NCBI GenBank assembly: GCA_026936325.1
Contig: JAPTHN010000001.1
Coordinates: 4,724,560 to 4,788,559 of the forward strand
Source: Platynereis dumerilii
Taxonomy: Eukaryota; Annelida; Polychaeta; Phyllodocida; Nereididae
DNA length: 64,000 bases
Direction of reading: 5' to 3'
The position numbers were made by a program, and so were the translations under genes. Below the pieces are notes generated by a model. The model saw only the letters and a list, made by a program, of their open reading frames with translations, made no database searches and was not told the DNA's origin. Positions 12,825-24,082 of this stretch are shown here, in pieces. The number at the start of each line of letters is the position of its first letter. Position 1 is the stretch's first letter.

Positions 12825-13160
12825 TCAGACTATTCATGCACTTAAACATATTGTATTCTGTACTTCTTCAATGGAAGAGTAGTTGCTCTGTCCAAGTTTG
12901 CATTACAAGTCTATGCAATTCAGTGATGTCCTCTTAAGTACATGTAGTAAATCTTAAGTTTATACTTTGCCAGGGAAATACCATCAACAACGAGTGTGAA
13001 AAGAAATTCAGATTTTCCATGCAGTCCAATCTACCAAAGGAATCGTATTGCTCGGTCCAAGTTTGCAGTATGAATCTATGAGATAATTGCCCTCTCTACC
13101 ATTTAGTGATGATGTCCTCTGTAGTCGTAAATCCCAAGTTCATACTTTGCCAGACTGTAA
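12825..13160. repeat. irregular tandem array, right part
   Basis: Continuation of the array at 7,190-8,380: GTCCAAGTTTGC anchors near 12,891 and 13,057, with the same TATGAATCTATGAGATAATT, TACCATTTAGTGAT and GTAGTCGTAAAT blocks in the same order and orientation. It shows that 8,381-12,820 is an insertion into a pre-existing array. Confidence 0.75.
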
Positions 13161-13526
13161 TTAGTTTGAGGAGGATTGTCATCTTCATCCCTCTTCAATC
13201 ATATTCCTAATTGCTGTGGAAATGTCGTGACACTTCCAAAGCTGCAGATAAGCCCCAGACAGGTTTTGGGAATCACTGTGTGTTTTGTCCCACACAAAAC
13301 ACACTGTCCTCTAATTAAGGAAATTATTTGACAAGGCCCTGGCTAAAATTGCACTTGTTCTGTCCTCCTCCAGTTTACACTGGAATGTGCCTCTCGTAAA
13401 AGAAAGAAAACCTGAGTGTATGGAGAATAGTAGACCGATATACTGACCGATACACTGACTGTATAGTCAGAGATTAATGATGTATGACTCATTTATGAAT
13501 GCTACAGCGTGTCATTATGTCTCAAC
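13161..13526. other. unique non-coding segment, possible conserved element
   Basis: This stretch has balanced composition, no repeats shared with the rest of the window and several transcription-factor-like words, including TAATTA-type homeodomain cores. An inverted repeat, TGTGTTTTGT and ACAAAACACA, is separated by five bases at about 13,281-13,305. There is no coding frame. It could be a regulatory element or an old transposon remnant. Confidence 0.25.
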
Positions 13527-13599
<73 letters not shown>

Positions 13600-13690
13600 C
13601 CTATCTATCTATCTACCTATCTGTCTATCTACCTATATATCTATCTACCTATCTATCTATCTACCTATCTATCTACCTATCTATCTTTGC
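13527..13690. repeat. TATC microsatellite
   Basis: About 160 bp of TATC/TATCTACC-type repeats, pure on the left and interrupted on the right. It creates I-Y-L-S periodic peptides in several frames that are not genes. Confidence 0.97.
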
Positions 13691-13999
13691 AGTAGCCCTG
13701 AGACCCTGCGTGTAGCGCAGGGGTCATGAATCACTACATAGTAAAAACTTGAGATTTCAGCATACCCTTCAGGAGGATCAGAATGGTGTCATTGTTGTGG
13801 CTCTATTGATCATTGTGATTATCTCACAATAATCTCCATGTATTTCGCTGCTGATAGCACATCATTTCAGCCCAGAACGTCCTCACATACACTGTAGACA
13901 ACAGTTTTAAATTTTCTAAGCACCATAAAAACTGTCTCCTCAAGAAAATAAAATGGCTGCTCAACAGTGATTGGTCTAAACAGAGCAGCAGCACTGTTA

Positions 14000-14077
14000 T
14001 GATGTCATAAACACTGGTGACGTCACAATCTCTGGTGATGTCATAGCGATTGTGTAAACAATCATGTTGTGACATCA
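14000..14077. promoter_or_regulatory. cluster of four CRE/ATF-like sites inside the MITE
   Basis: TGATGTCA (14,000), the perfect cAMP-response element TGACGTCA (14,018), TGATGTCA (14,036) and TGACATCA (14,070) lie in 78 bp, the first three exactly 18 bp apart. TGACGTCA is the established CREB/ATF palindrome. Function here is inferred only. Confidence 0.5.
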
Positions 14078-14341
14078 CCACGCAGCTGTCACTCTCTCTT
14101 AGCCAATCAGAGCGCAGTTTCACTACAATGTATAAGAAAAAATTATTAAGCTCAACTTCAATGCCTTTGTATTGTGAATGTCAGTGTTCTCACAAAATTG
14201 AAAACATGTGCTATCAGCAGCAAAAATTGTCTATTTTTAATATACCAACACACAATATCAGTAATTCATTGAAAACTGAGCTACAGCCATTCCCCTAAAC
14301 CCTTGTTGAAAATCTCAAGTTTTTCCAATGTAGCGACCCAT

Positions 14342-14367
14342 GACCCACGTGCTAGCACACGTGGGTC
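14342..14367. repeat. perfect 10 bp-arm hairpin with two CACGTG boxes
   Basis: GACCCACGTG, six-base loop CTAGCA, then CACGTGGGTC. It lies in the right terminal repeat of the MITE; the left terminus has the matching but imperfect hairpin at about 13,703-13,726. Confidence 0.9.
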
Positions 14368-14385
14368 CCAGGGCTATCTTTGCAG

Positions 14386-14692
14386 CTGGTTATTGGGGGG
14401 GGGGGGAGTAGTTAAGGTGCCCGTCTGCTCCACTGAAGGTTTCAACCTGCATAGGTTCAAACACTGAGTGGGGAACCTATAATTTTCTGTGGACCTCCAA
14501 GAGCAAAATCCCAGCGGGATGTCATTTGGATATGAAGTTAAATTGGTGGCCCTTGTATAAGTGTCTGTGCTGAGCAGGTAAAATGTCCTGGACTTGTGTA
14601 ACATGTTGATGACTCCTTCTCTGTCTCTCAAATCTCATCAATAAACCCTCATGAGCACCCAAAACTGGGCTTAGAGGACTGCACTTGCCATA
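14386..14692 (+). mobile_element. possible tRNA-derived SINE ending at a TATC tract
   Basis: After a run of G (about 14,395-14,407) come a weak A-box-like word (TAGTTAAGGTG) and, 40-50 bp on, a B-box-like GGTTCAAACAC near 14,455. A body of about 230 bp then runs to a TATC microsatellite. Spacing is right for a tRNA-derived promoter but both boxes are imperfect and no second copy is in the window. Confidence 0.3.
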
Positions 14693-14735
14693 TCTATCTA
14701 TCTATCTATCTATCTGTCTGTCTATCTATCTTAAT
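14693..14735. repeat. short TATC/TGTC microsatellite
   Basis: About ten copies of TATC with two TGTC interruptions. Confidence 0.95.
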
Positions 14736-15616
14736 ATCTCTGTATCACTCAAAGTGTCTGTCTTAGTTATCATAGATTAGTTTTTATCGATCTTCAATCA
14801 GGGACAGACATTTATAGGTCCTTCCAAAAATTCACAAACTGTACTCCTATTTCCAAATACAGATTAATTCTGGAATCTTCATGTGAACACTTTTGTTTCA
14901 CCCCATTTCACAGGTTGCCGAATCATAAAGTCTTAAGCTGTGAATTTAACTTCATTTTGGGGATTAGATTGTATCTGTAATGGTATCTTGGTACTAGTAT
15001 TGTCAGTTGCGGTGAAGCATCACATTTTATTGTTCCTCAAAGGCCGATTGAACTTGTCTGGGCTGCGATAAGAAAGCAATTTAAGACCATCAGGGAATCG
15101 GCTACACTCCCCAAACCCTTAATATAACATCACCAACCAACTTGAAGCAACTGACAATTATTTATCTGTCTCTTCTCCTTTGTTTGGTCTTAAAGGCTGA
15201 CTGGCTTCTTTGGATAATCGTATCGAATTTCTTCGAATATTGATGGATGTTATGTTCTCATTAAGTGAACTCAAAATGAGGAAAAAATGGTTATCTCTTG
15301 TGTCAGTTGTTGGAATGGCACAGATAACGACCAGATTATTCCATGCAGTACTTCAACTGATTCTATATTTCTACCGCTGTCTGTAAAATATCCAAGATAT
15401 ATATATACATTGATGTACTGCCCTCAGAGCCATGTAACGGGCGGAGGTTCATGTATCAGCACAACCACAGGGATAGCCGATACAAGATCCTTGTGAAGAT
15501 CCTCATGAAGAGATCCTGATGCACTCGTGGATACAGAGGACTCGGGATACATCCTAAAATACCACTGACCCATTTGGTCTTATTATAGTATCGTATGGCG
15601 TGTTGAAATACTACTG
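14736..15616. other. spacer, no gene recognised
   Basis: Non-repetitive DNA. The part around 15,040-15,280 is of mixed composition without coding potential and could be a regulatory or conserved block, but nothing in the sequence proves it. Confidence 0.4.
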
Positions 15617-15807
15617 GTTAGCCCAGTTAGCTCATTCAGTAGAGCACTCGCCTCACAAGCGAGGGACCCGGGTTCAATCCCCAGGCTGGCCATCATGTCA
15701 TTCCACAGCATTGTCATTAATTGGAGGTGCTGTGGGCCGAGCTGTAAGTAAGTCTCTGACTTAGTCTGGTTGCCAACGTTAAATAACGTCTACCTTTACC
15801 TTTACCT
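15617..15807 (+). mobile_element. tRNA-derived SINE, Val(CAC)-like head, TTTACC tail
   Basis: The first 75 bp fold as a nearly complete tRNA: acceptor stem GTTAGCC/GGCTGGC, D arm with an A box (TTAGCTCATTCAGTAGAG), anticodon arm CTCGC-CTCACAA-GCGAG with loop anticodon CAC, and a T arm with B box GGTTCAATCC (about 15,671-15,680). A 100 bp unrelated body follows, ending in repeated TTTACC. The tail and body make this a SINE, not a tRNA gene. RNA polymerase III would transcribe it from the internal boxes. No clear target duplication was found. Confidence 0.85.
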
Positions 15808-17343
15808 GATTTTCAGACAGCCATGCCATATTTTAGCATGTTGCACAGGCAACTTAACATGTAGTGCAGACCTCAGAAGAAAACCATATTTTGCGCCCTA
15901 GTTGAAATTTGGTCATCTCAGTCCCACAAAAACTCATATAGCACTGTGAGCTGTGCTATAACTGTATATTATCGCTGGCAAAAAATTGTATATTTCACGC
16001 AAAATGTTTCGCAGTGCCCGGCTGCACGGAACTATCAATTCATTCATTACTCAGGTAATCAGATTAAATATTTTCCTGACATACGCAAAATAACAAAGGA
16101 TACATCTCCAATTAAGAACAGAATGGAATGCTATAAGCCCGAAGCAATTACATATAATTCCTCCCTTTCATTCTTTCATTTGATATGAGCATGGTGGAAA
16201 TTAAAGACGATTTAGCAAGAAAAGAAGTGAGGGAAGGCAGGGAGTGGTGGAGGCATTGAAATAGGGATATGTGGGTAGATACAGCTAGCCTACAGTATAG
16301 ATGGTTGTAGACAGATTTGACTTTCTTGTTCAAAATATGGCATTACATTAGTATCGCATCAATTGGTAATTTCACATTCCATTGCTACAAGATAACTGTC
16401 ACTGAGTGTCACTTAATACTTTATTAACTCTGATAAAAAAAACATTCATGTTGTTTTATAGCCTCGTTGAAATCAGATTATGTCGTATACAACTATACAT
16501 ACTACAAATATACATACAACAAGTTACACGTGAAAGGACATTAAACACATTGATGAAACCTACATAACCACGCAACGTATGACATTAAACCTAAAAAATC
16601 TGCTTTAGTTTCCTTGTAACTTGTGAATTTGAGTGACATTTATACAGCATTAGAACGAAATCAAAAGCAATTTAGATATCCATCTATTTCTAATTTTCTC
16701 GAATAATATTATTCAATTTGTTTTTTGGGTGCTTAATCAAAATCTATTAGCTTAATCTATAGATTATTGCAATAATTGCATAAATCGATTTGAAAAAACT
16801 AGATTAGCATGTAAGTTTATCAATTATAGCCTAATACTAAATGTGGATGTTTCCAATGTTATATGAATGTGACAATGTTTGTTTAACGCCTGGCAATGCT
16901 TTGGTGAGGAATTCTGTTTGAAATAATGAATGATGGGAAAAGTTTGGCTGGAGAAAATCTTTGACAGATAATGTACAAAGCTGTCATGTGTGAACCTGTA
17001 GATTACACAGCAAACAACAATTGCAGCAGAAACACAAGAATTATGGGCAAAATGAGCCGCAGATATGCAATTGTCATGAGGTGGAATATACTGAAGATAG
17101 ATGGATATTGGACAGCTTGATAGATAGAGAGGGAGAAATAGATAGATGCAGTGAAAATACATATAACATACGTTGTAAATGCATTTTAGACTCATCAGTA
17201 CACCCCACAGTTAGATAAATCATAGTTGACAGTAAAATGACATTGGTATATTCCGTACTACGTAAGACATAGGGTGGCCCATGTAGATACGTTTTTCTTG
17301 AAATAGAGTTACATGGATGGAAGAGTGTAGATTGCCAGGCAGA
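15808..17343. other. AT-rich spacer, no gene recognised
   Basis: No coding frame, RNA gene or complete element is supported. Confidence 0.5.
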
Positions 17344-17348
17344 TATTG

Positions 17349-17512
17349 AGCTCAGTAGCACAGTGATTAGAATGTCCATCCTGTGCACTTGGGATGTGGG
17401 TTCAAACCCCACTCCAGCCATGTCCAAGGATTGTCACTATAAAAATGTGTAAGATAGTAGTTATGATATGATGAAATAAAGTATGTATCTGGAATTGGCA
17501 CTCTATAAATTC
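17349..17512 (+). mobile_element. tRNA-derived SINE with a LINE-like 3' end
   Basis: A box TAGCACAGTGATTAGAATG (17,356-17,374) and a strong B box GGGTTCAAACCCC (about 17,398-17,410) are followed by a short body. The 3' end, CTGGAATTGGCACT then TATAAAT after one base (about 17,490-17,511), is nearly the same as the 3' end of the LINE at 29.3-32.5 kb. Sharing a 3' tail is the known mark of a SINE mobilised by that LINE family. A related, more decayed copy lies at about 23.84 kb. Confidence 0.75.
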
Positions 17513-17682
17513 AAATAGATCCATTGAAAGATACATAAGTCTAGATGAGGATGGTTAGATAAGGCAATAGTGGTGGTTAGAGGTGATGGGAATGTGGGTT
17601 AATTAGTCGGTCTATATGACTAATGCTTGCTCATTATAAGGGTTGAGATGAGAGATTGAGTCAGTGACATGTTACTGCATAC

Positions 17683-18010
17683 AGACCCGCTCCTGCTCCA
17701 GAGTATTCTGCTTGTGTGGCACAGTCTGCACACTATTGCAACTAACCTCATAAACCTGATATAGGCATCTGTATAAAATGTTGATATATACCTAATAAAA
17801 AAAGTAGTGTACAGGAAATTAGACAAAGTAAGGCATTTTTGTGGGTATGGACGTGCTACTATCCCGGAATATTCTGCTTGTGTGGTGCAGAAACTGTCGA
17901 AACTAATCACTAAAACCTGATATAGGCATATAGGTAATATTGGCAGTAGTATAGACGAAGTCAGGCCAAGTTAAGTATTTTGTTGGTATGTAGGCTATTT
18001 GCAGGTTATA
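17683..18010. repeat. imperfect tandem duplication, period about 168 bp
   Basis: The block from about 17,690 to 17,845 recurs from about 17,855: a GTATTCTGCTTGTGTGG-like start, a CTAA.C.C...AAACCTGATATAGGCAT block, and an AGACAAAGT or AGACGAAGT end. Two copies, perhaps 75% alike. Confidence 0.65.
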
Positions 18011-20525
18011 TATAGGAAGAAAAGAAATGAAGCACTGAGAAGATTGTGAACATGAAAGAAAAGATCTAAGAGGAAGTATGAGAAAACCAAATATTCCCAC
18101 TGAGAAATACCTATATGTGTGAATGTTACTGTCTCCCTTTGTAGAAGAATTCTCTGTTATGTTTAATACATATCTCTATATACTACCAACCCATGAATTC
18201 TTTATTGAAGAGCAGGAACCATTGCTACAAGAGATAAAAGAAACCAGAAGTGTAGTGCATAAATGTAAGGGATACATTTCAGGTATTACTTAAAGTTGAC
18301 ATCAGGAGCAAAAGTGAGGGTCCATGTAAGAGACCTCTTTAATGTGAAACCAACACTAAAATTGACCAGAGGCACAAGACGAAGAAGGTATCAGATGGGA
18401 ACACTATATCACTGAAGGTAGCATGCAACATGAAAAAGTAGGCCTATAGTATTTCATAGAAGTGTGCTTATATCTCAACAGAACATAATGGTATATTTTC
18501 ATATGGGCTTTGCTCAAATGTTTTTGTATACTTGATGGGTGAATGTAAAATTGAAACGCATGACTTGAAAATTTATCAACTCAACTGAACGATACTTGAA
18601 AAGATATAGTATGAATGCCAGCTCTTAGTGCCTTGGTACCTCTCTCTTTAACTTCATTTGGACACCTGAATAGACGCATGGACCTCGGGTGGTAACTGTC
18701 CTTGTCCAATGCTTTGTAAATATAACCTCTAAACATCTCATTTGATTAAAAGTGGACTTCGTGTGAAAATAAAACTGATGAAGTCAAAATAACATATAAG
18801 GCCAACCTCAAAATATTTTTTCATCAACGGAAAATGTTCATATATGTCATTCAATACCTGAAACTGTTCATATGTTTTTTTCGTATTAATTCACATTGGA
18901 AATATGATCTAACATCTTTCAACGACAATGAAAAAGCTTTTGTCAAAGTAATATTAAATCGTGACCAACTCCAATGTGATGCCAGTGGACTGGCAACAAA
19001 CACACAGACATATATGTTATGAGTCTCTTCTCTATTCAGGATTTAAATGTCATCTAGCTGTGAGAAGTCGAACATAGTGGTATCACATACTAAATATACA
19101 GAATAAGTATTGTTCTTTCTTTACTTGAGATATAATCAATTAATACGTCACATATAAAAAGGTATAAAATAGTTCTTGTATTTGGACACTATTGTTGTCA
19201 GTTGTTTTAATAATGATATCATACTCAAGTAGGCAATTAAAATTTGATAAATAATGTTGAGCCTTATATTTCATTTGATATTTTGCCTATTGATACATCT
19301 TGCCATTTCGAATTTGTATATTTTGTGTTTCAACTATTGATTAAGTTATTTCTGCAGTCTTCTTCCCTCATATTTCCTTTCCAGTAAACCTTATTGCAAG
19401 TCTATAGCTACATTAACTCAATAGGCTTAACTGTAGGAATAGAGAGGCTTATACCAAATCCACCCTACCTGGGAATTTTACCAAACATCCAATAATCAGG
19501 GTATGTGGTACTTTCCTTATTAAGTCTTGCAACTCCAATACTGCAGAGCATAATTCACATTCACAAACTGTTGTTCCAAACTTACCTCAGTTGATGAAAG
19601 GTAAGACCATGCTCAGATGAGAAATGAGTACTTAGTATCACAGCACATCATTTCATGAAGTCAGATATAATAAAATCCTCCTTTTATCAATGTAAGGTAT
19701 GATAGATGGTTTGCAAGGATATCCACTGTAACCATGTGTAGTCCTATGGCCTTAAGGATGAAAGCACTGGTGGTTGTTTAAAAATATATAAATACCAGCT
19801 CGTGGATGTGTCTTCAGGCTCTCTAGAGATAGTTAAGTGTCTTAAGACACCACACCAACAGTGACAACACAGTGGTAAGAAATCCTGTATAATTGAAGCT
19901 GTGATGTTCACCTATATATTCCACTCTCCTGGTCTCCACAGTAAGTCCCAGTTGTGAGTCCACTCTGTGGGTCTAAGCTTCAGGTCTAAGCTCTTAGTCC
20001 CAGCTGTAATGCCAAGCTGTAATTCACTGTTACAGTTAGCTATAGCAGTCCAACATGGTGATTGAGTCCAGCTTTACTAACGACACCATCACTGGGAGCT
20101 AGCTGCCTGTTGTATATCGCTGGCCTGCCCACTACTGCCCTATCTCACAGCTTGCACACCACTGAGCAGCAACAAACCTTGCTGAGACAGCACCCCTGGT
20201 GGTGGCGCCCGCAACTACAGACAAATTGCCTGCTCCAGCTCCAGCATTGCGACTCCTTACAGCTTCAACATTAAGCAATACAGATGGCTGATGGGAAGAT
20301 CACACCCAGCTGATGGGGGAGCATGTTGTGGACTATCACTTTCTTCAATATGTTGCGGATCATACATGTAGCAAACAGACACCTGTCATCCCCCTACCCC
20401 ATTACCCGGTATTGCCTTAGAGGGATACACTCATATGTGTCGTTTCCATATCTTCTGCACACTGCTACTTTTAAAGAAACAGAGTATTCTTCAATCTATT
20501 ATCAATATACCTATCTATTTTATTT
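18011..20525. other. AT-rich spacer, no gene recognised
   Basis: No supported gene. A TATATAAATA word near 19,784 followed by a short GC-richer stretch is promoter-like, and 19,930-20,030 contains small direct repeats around AGTCCCAGCTGTAA-type words, but no transcription unit can be defined. Confidence 0.45.
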
Positions 20526-20527
20526 GG

Positions 20528-20601
<74 letters not shown>

Positions 20602-20710
20602 CTATCTGTCTATCTATCTTTCCATCTATCTAGTTATCTGTCTAGTTATCTGTCTGGTATCTATCTAGTTTTCTATCTAGTTATCTATCTAGCTATCTCT
20701 CTAGTTATCT
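20526..20710. repeat. TATC microsatellite, degenerate on the right
   Basis: Pure TATC repeats decay into TAGTTATC/TGTCTAGT variants. The SINE at 20,711 is inserted into the degenerate part, and the same degenerate repeat continues after it to about 21,090. Confidence 0.95.
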
Positions 20711-21008
20711 TGTTTGTTTGTTTTTGTTTTACGCCTCAACAGCACCTTAGTGGGCTATATCGAGGCAGGCGATCGCCGTATGATGATGAGATGAGAAGAC
20801 TGGGAGTCTGGTACATACCCTATTAATTCAGGGATGCCCAGGGTCTTTCAGTTGCCCCAGCATAGAACACTGGATACAACCCACCTCCATTTAATGTCCC
20901 ATGGGCTTGGACTAAATTGAGTTCCGGGGTGGGATTCGAACCCACGCCCTCAGAGCCAGTGGTTGTGCAAACAAGCACTCTTAACCATTAGGCCACGGAG
21001 GAACTCAC
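20711..21008 (-). mobile_element. full-length tRNA-derived SINE, AAAC tail, 12 bp target duplication
   Basis: Read on the minus strand: acceptor-like TCCGTGG pairing with CCCCGGA, A box TGGCCTAATGGTTAAGAG (20,979-20,996), B box GGGTTCGAATCCC (about 20,930-20,942), a body of about 200 bp, and a tail of AAAC repeats at the 20,711 side. The exact direct repeat CTCTAGTTATCT flanks it (20,699-20,710 and 21,009-21,020), so both ends and LINE-type insertion are certain. A second copy lies at 29,016-29,295, with identity above 90% by eye. Confidence 0.93.
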
Positions 21009-21228
21009 CTCTAGTTATCTAGTTAATTCCCTATTCAGTTATTTGGTTGCTACTTATCTGATCTATCTAGCTATCTATCAATCTATTTATCTGCACTGCA
21101 AATTCTCTGTTCACCTAAACTCCTCTGTTTCTTCGTAGCATGCCATCCCCACTATCAATTTATCTCGGATTTCACAACAAAAACATCCACAATCCCTCCA
21201 CTTCATTGTCTCCACATAAGCCTGAGTC

Positions 21229-21397
21229 TTAGCACGTCCCATGCTTTTTGTCATGAGCTTCCAAAGCTTCCAAAATCTCATTTAACCGTCGTCTAAACGT
21301 GCAACAACCCTCTATTGCCTGCTCAAGACCTTTCAAAGGCTTCTCCGCATCTTTGAACTTGCAGTCGTGCTCTGGATAAAAGATATTGCATCCATCT
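21229..21397 (-). CDS. candidate terminal coding exon, product not recognised
   Basis: On the minus strand a frame runs to a TAA stop at about 21,229 and reads like real protein: FYPEHDCKFKDAEKPL, then GLEQAIEGCCTFRRRL, then NEILEALEAHDKKHGTC. It has charged, amphipathic-helix composition unlike the F/I/Y-rich chance frames around it. A possible 3' splice site (CAG, after 21,397) follows a branch-point-like ACTAAC about 20 bases upstream; the tract between is not strongly pyrimidine-rich. The frame also stays open further upstream to about 21,483, so the exon edge is uncertain. If real, it is the 3' coding exon of a minus-strand gene whose other exons lie at higher coordinates. I cannot name the family. 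Confidence 0.4.
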
Positions 21398-21766
21398 CTG
21401 CCATGTTGTAAGTTAGTTTCTTTTGAGCGGGTAATTGTCAAAGTGATATGATTATATGAGATAAGCATGTTGTTCATAATCATAATCCCCTTGTTTATTG
21501 ATGTTGCATAGGCCTAAACGTGAAAAATAGACCTTTTAAGCCAAATACTGTAATATTTAAATGGCACAGCCATGGAATTCGCCCAGCTCTTAAAAAGTCT
21601 TTTTTAGGGCTTATGGTTTTACCATAACTTTCATTAAATTTATTTCATATTCAATGTATGAAAGGCAGTTATGTTACTGTTTCCAAGAAATTGAAAGACA
21701 GATAGAAAAATAGAGACAAATTTATACCAGAAACTATTAGAAAGATAAAATAGATCAAAATTGAAT

Positions 21767-21808
21767 ATATATAGATAGATATATAGATATATAGATAGAT
21801 AGATAGAC

Positions 21809-21886
<78 letters not shown>

Positions 21887-21922
21887 GATAGCAAATAAAT
21901 AGGATTAAGGATAAATAGAATT

Positions 21923-21983
<61 letters not shown>

Positions 21984-22027
21984 GATAGCAAATAAATAGG
22001 ATTAAGGATAAATAGAATTGATAGATA
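21767..22027. repeat. GATA microsatellite with a duplicated 45 bp linker
   Basis: Two GATA blocks (about 21,775-21,886 and 21,924-21,981) are each followed by the same linker, beginning GGATAGCAAATAAATAGG, at about 21,887 and 21,982. The repeat unit is therefore microsatellite plus linker, about 95 bp, as after slippage or unequal exchange. Confidence 0.93.
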
Positions 22028-22495
22028 ATCAGCTAAATAGTAAAAAGGAAGACTACACTGAAAGCAAATTTAAGTCTATGCTAGATTGTGCATTGTTGAT
22101 ATTACATAATAGTGACAACAAAAACAATAACATGATCTGTATGTAGATTGATAGCTCACTGTTACATAATCGTCAGATGACAAAGATTATGTAACTTTAA
22201 TTTTGTTATATTTTCTTGTTGTCTGTTTTGAAATGAAATGAATCACATGTTAATAATTTAATTTAGCTTGTCAAGGCTTGTAATTAACTATTCCATAAAA
22301 ATTATAGATACAGGGAATGTTACTGGAGAAAATTGAATTTTTAAGACACTTTTAAATACGAATATGTCATGTTTTGTTAAATTCGAAACTAAATCATTGA
22401 TAAGAAGCTGGTCCCACTTGACCTAATTTCCTGCTGTCGAGCATTGATGTTGAGACCATCACTGCACAGAACTTTGAAACCTTTCTTGTGGCAAA

Positions 22496-22537
22496 TTTCG
22501 CTTAGCGAAAAGGCCTTCGGCCGTTTCGCTGCGCGAA
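22496..22537. repeat. three consecutive small GC-rich hairpins
   Basis: TTTCGC-TTA-GCGAAA (22,496-22,510), GGCC-TTC-GGCC (22,512-22,522) and TTCGC-TGC-GCGAA (22,525-22,537) stand back to back in AT-rich DNA. No downstream T-run or gene end explains them. Confidence 0.85.
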
Positions 22538-22539
22538 TA

Positions 22540-24082
22540 TTACTTACTGTTTCTCTTCTGACTGTGAATATGCCGTCATGTGCAGGCCTATTACAGCAAT
22601 TTTATTAGCTACATGGCACCTGAGCTTAATTTGATTGGTTGATAGCAGTTCGTGAAGCAATCATCTGTAGCAATTGATACAGATTCTGAAACGCATGCTT
22701 ACTGAAACTACTGTAATATTTTGAGACTCGAAAAAGATCCCCCTTAAGTAATAAATACAAACTTATAACCAATATATTAAAATAACCTTTTCATTACATT
22801 TATTCAATATACATGTAATTCTTTAAGAAGAGTCAGAAATACGCCTATGCAGATTGTATGTATCTCAGGAACCAGCATATAGGCCTGCTGTTATTTGGCT
22901 TGCTGCACAACTCAACCATCCACAGTGAAATGTGCCTTTGCACCCAGAAATGTTCTTCTCAAATCATTATAACTTTGTTTCTGATTCTGTCTGATTACAT
23001 GAAAAAGAGCCCAAATGAGATTACAACAAACATGAAATATGATATCAATACTTTTTTTCTCAAAAGCAAACAAATTTGAGATTTTTTATTTGTTTGCACT
23101 GGGCATTGAAAGTGTTTATAAACTAGCAGGGAGCTTGCCATACATTAGTTTTGCTGTTAACAGGATAAAAAGGCATTCACCATGGTCCACATGTTGCATG
23201 CTTTATGGGTAAATATCTGGCCCCATGCAAAGTGTTATAAAACATGAACACAAACATTGTATTTGTTTGAGAGGTGTAATAAATCCAATATCACAGCATG
23301 ACTAAACAAACCATACAGAGGAAAAGTTACAGCCAGAAATAGGCGCAAAGTGTTTGTGTGACTCTCGAAAGGTGTGATTGACATCATAAATTTTCTCACG
23401 ATAATATTACTGTATCCGCCATATACATGTGCGAATGGAGAAATATAAAGCAAGTATATGTTATGATCATAATAGATTAACAATTTGTTGGCAAGTATAT
23501 GTGAAACATATTTGATCAACAAATAATTTTCATAACAAAATAAATCTTACGTATATTTATAAATATATGAATGGGTTGAGATGTTTACATTGGACATTCT
23601 TTCCATATCAATGTTCATAATATTATGTCTTCAATGGGTGTTTCATCATAAATATTACTGCCAGTTTTTTTGGATATTTAATCAATAGGTTCTGACGCAA
23701 GTGAACTTACCTGAACAAGGGAGGGCCAGGCTTGTAAGATAAAGATTATTCTGTCATGGATCATGGGCTTTCCTTTTGAAAAAGTTTTATATTACACAGT
23801 TAAAGGAGTAGTGGTGAGATAAACTTGTAGGTCCATGCATAGTGATTGGCATACACATCTATATGGTGTATATTGGATGTGGGTTCAAATCACATTTGGC
23901 GAAGGGTTATAACAATATTATGATTGGTTTGATCGATATTCAAAGTTGTGAGTGCCAGTGAGGAGATTTATGCAGAATGAGTGCTGTATAATATCATGTG
24001 ACATTATTGCTATTACATGAACTTTGAAGTTAGTTTGAAAAAAATTCTGCCAGACAGATCAGTGAGAAAACAAGATATTGGG
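22540..24082. other. AT-rich spacer, no gene recognised
   Basis: Apart from the SINE fragment near 23.84 kb nothing is supported. Confidence 0.5.
23838..23960 (+). mobile_element. decayed SINE fragment, same family as 17.3 kb
   Basis: CATAGTGATTGGCAT and, further on, GGATGTGGGTTCAAATCAC align with the A-box and B-box regions of the 17,349 SINE (CACAGTGATTAGAAT; GGGATGTGGGTTCAAACCCC). The acceptor-side bases and the 3' tail are not recognisable. Confidence 0.5.

Larger units (their letters stand above)
13693..14376. mobile_element. 684 bp Mutator-like MITE with 9 bp target duplication
   Basis: The element starts TAGCCCTG and ends with the complement CAGGGCTA. The inverted termini extend about 65 bp at roughly 75% identity, through a shared CTACAT...AAAAACTTGAGATTT block (13,734-13,758 and 14,309-14,332). 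It is flanked by the perfect 9 bp direct repeat TCTTTGCAG at 13,684-13,692 and 14,377-14,385. A 9 bp duplication with long inverted repeats fits Mutator-like elements; hAT (8 bp) is the alternative. Each terminus contains its own hairpin. There is no transposase. It sits at the edge of the TATC microsatellite, and the exact flanking repeat suggests insertion not very long ago. Confidence 0.88.

Noticed and set aside
13477-13729. Several frames of 68-76 codons with I-Y-L-S periodicity
   Set aside because: They are translations of the TATC microsatellite; the same holds at 20,435-20,826 and 21,640-21,894.
15617-15691. Functional tRNA-Val gene
   Set aside because: The fold is good, but the T stem has a mismatch, and a SINE body with a TTTACC tail follows.
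19736-20075. Possible solo LTR (TATA-like word, TG...CA-like ends, primer-site-like TGG)
   Set aside because: No second repeat, no flanking duplication and no coding domain support it; the words are too short to be convincing.
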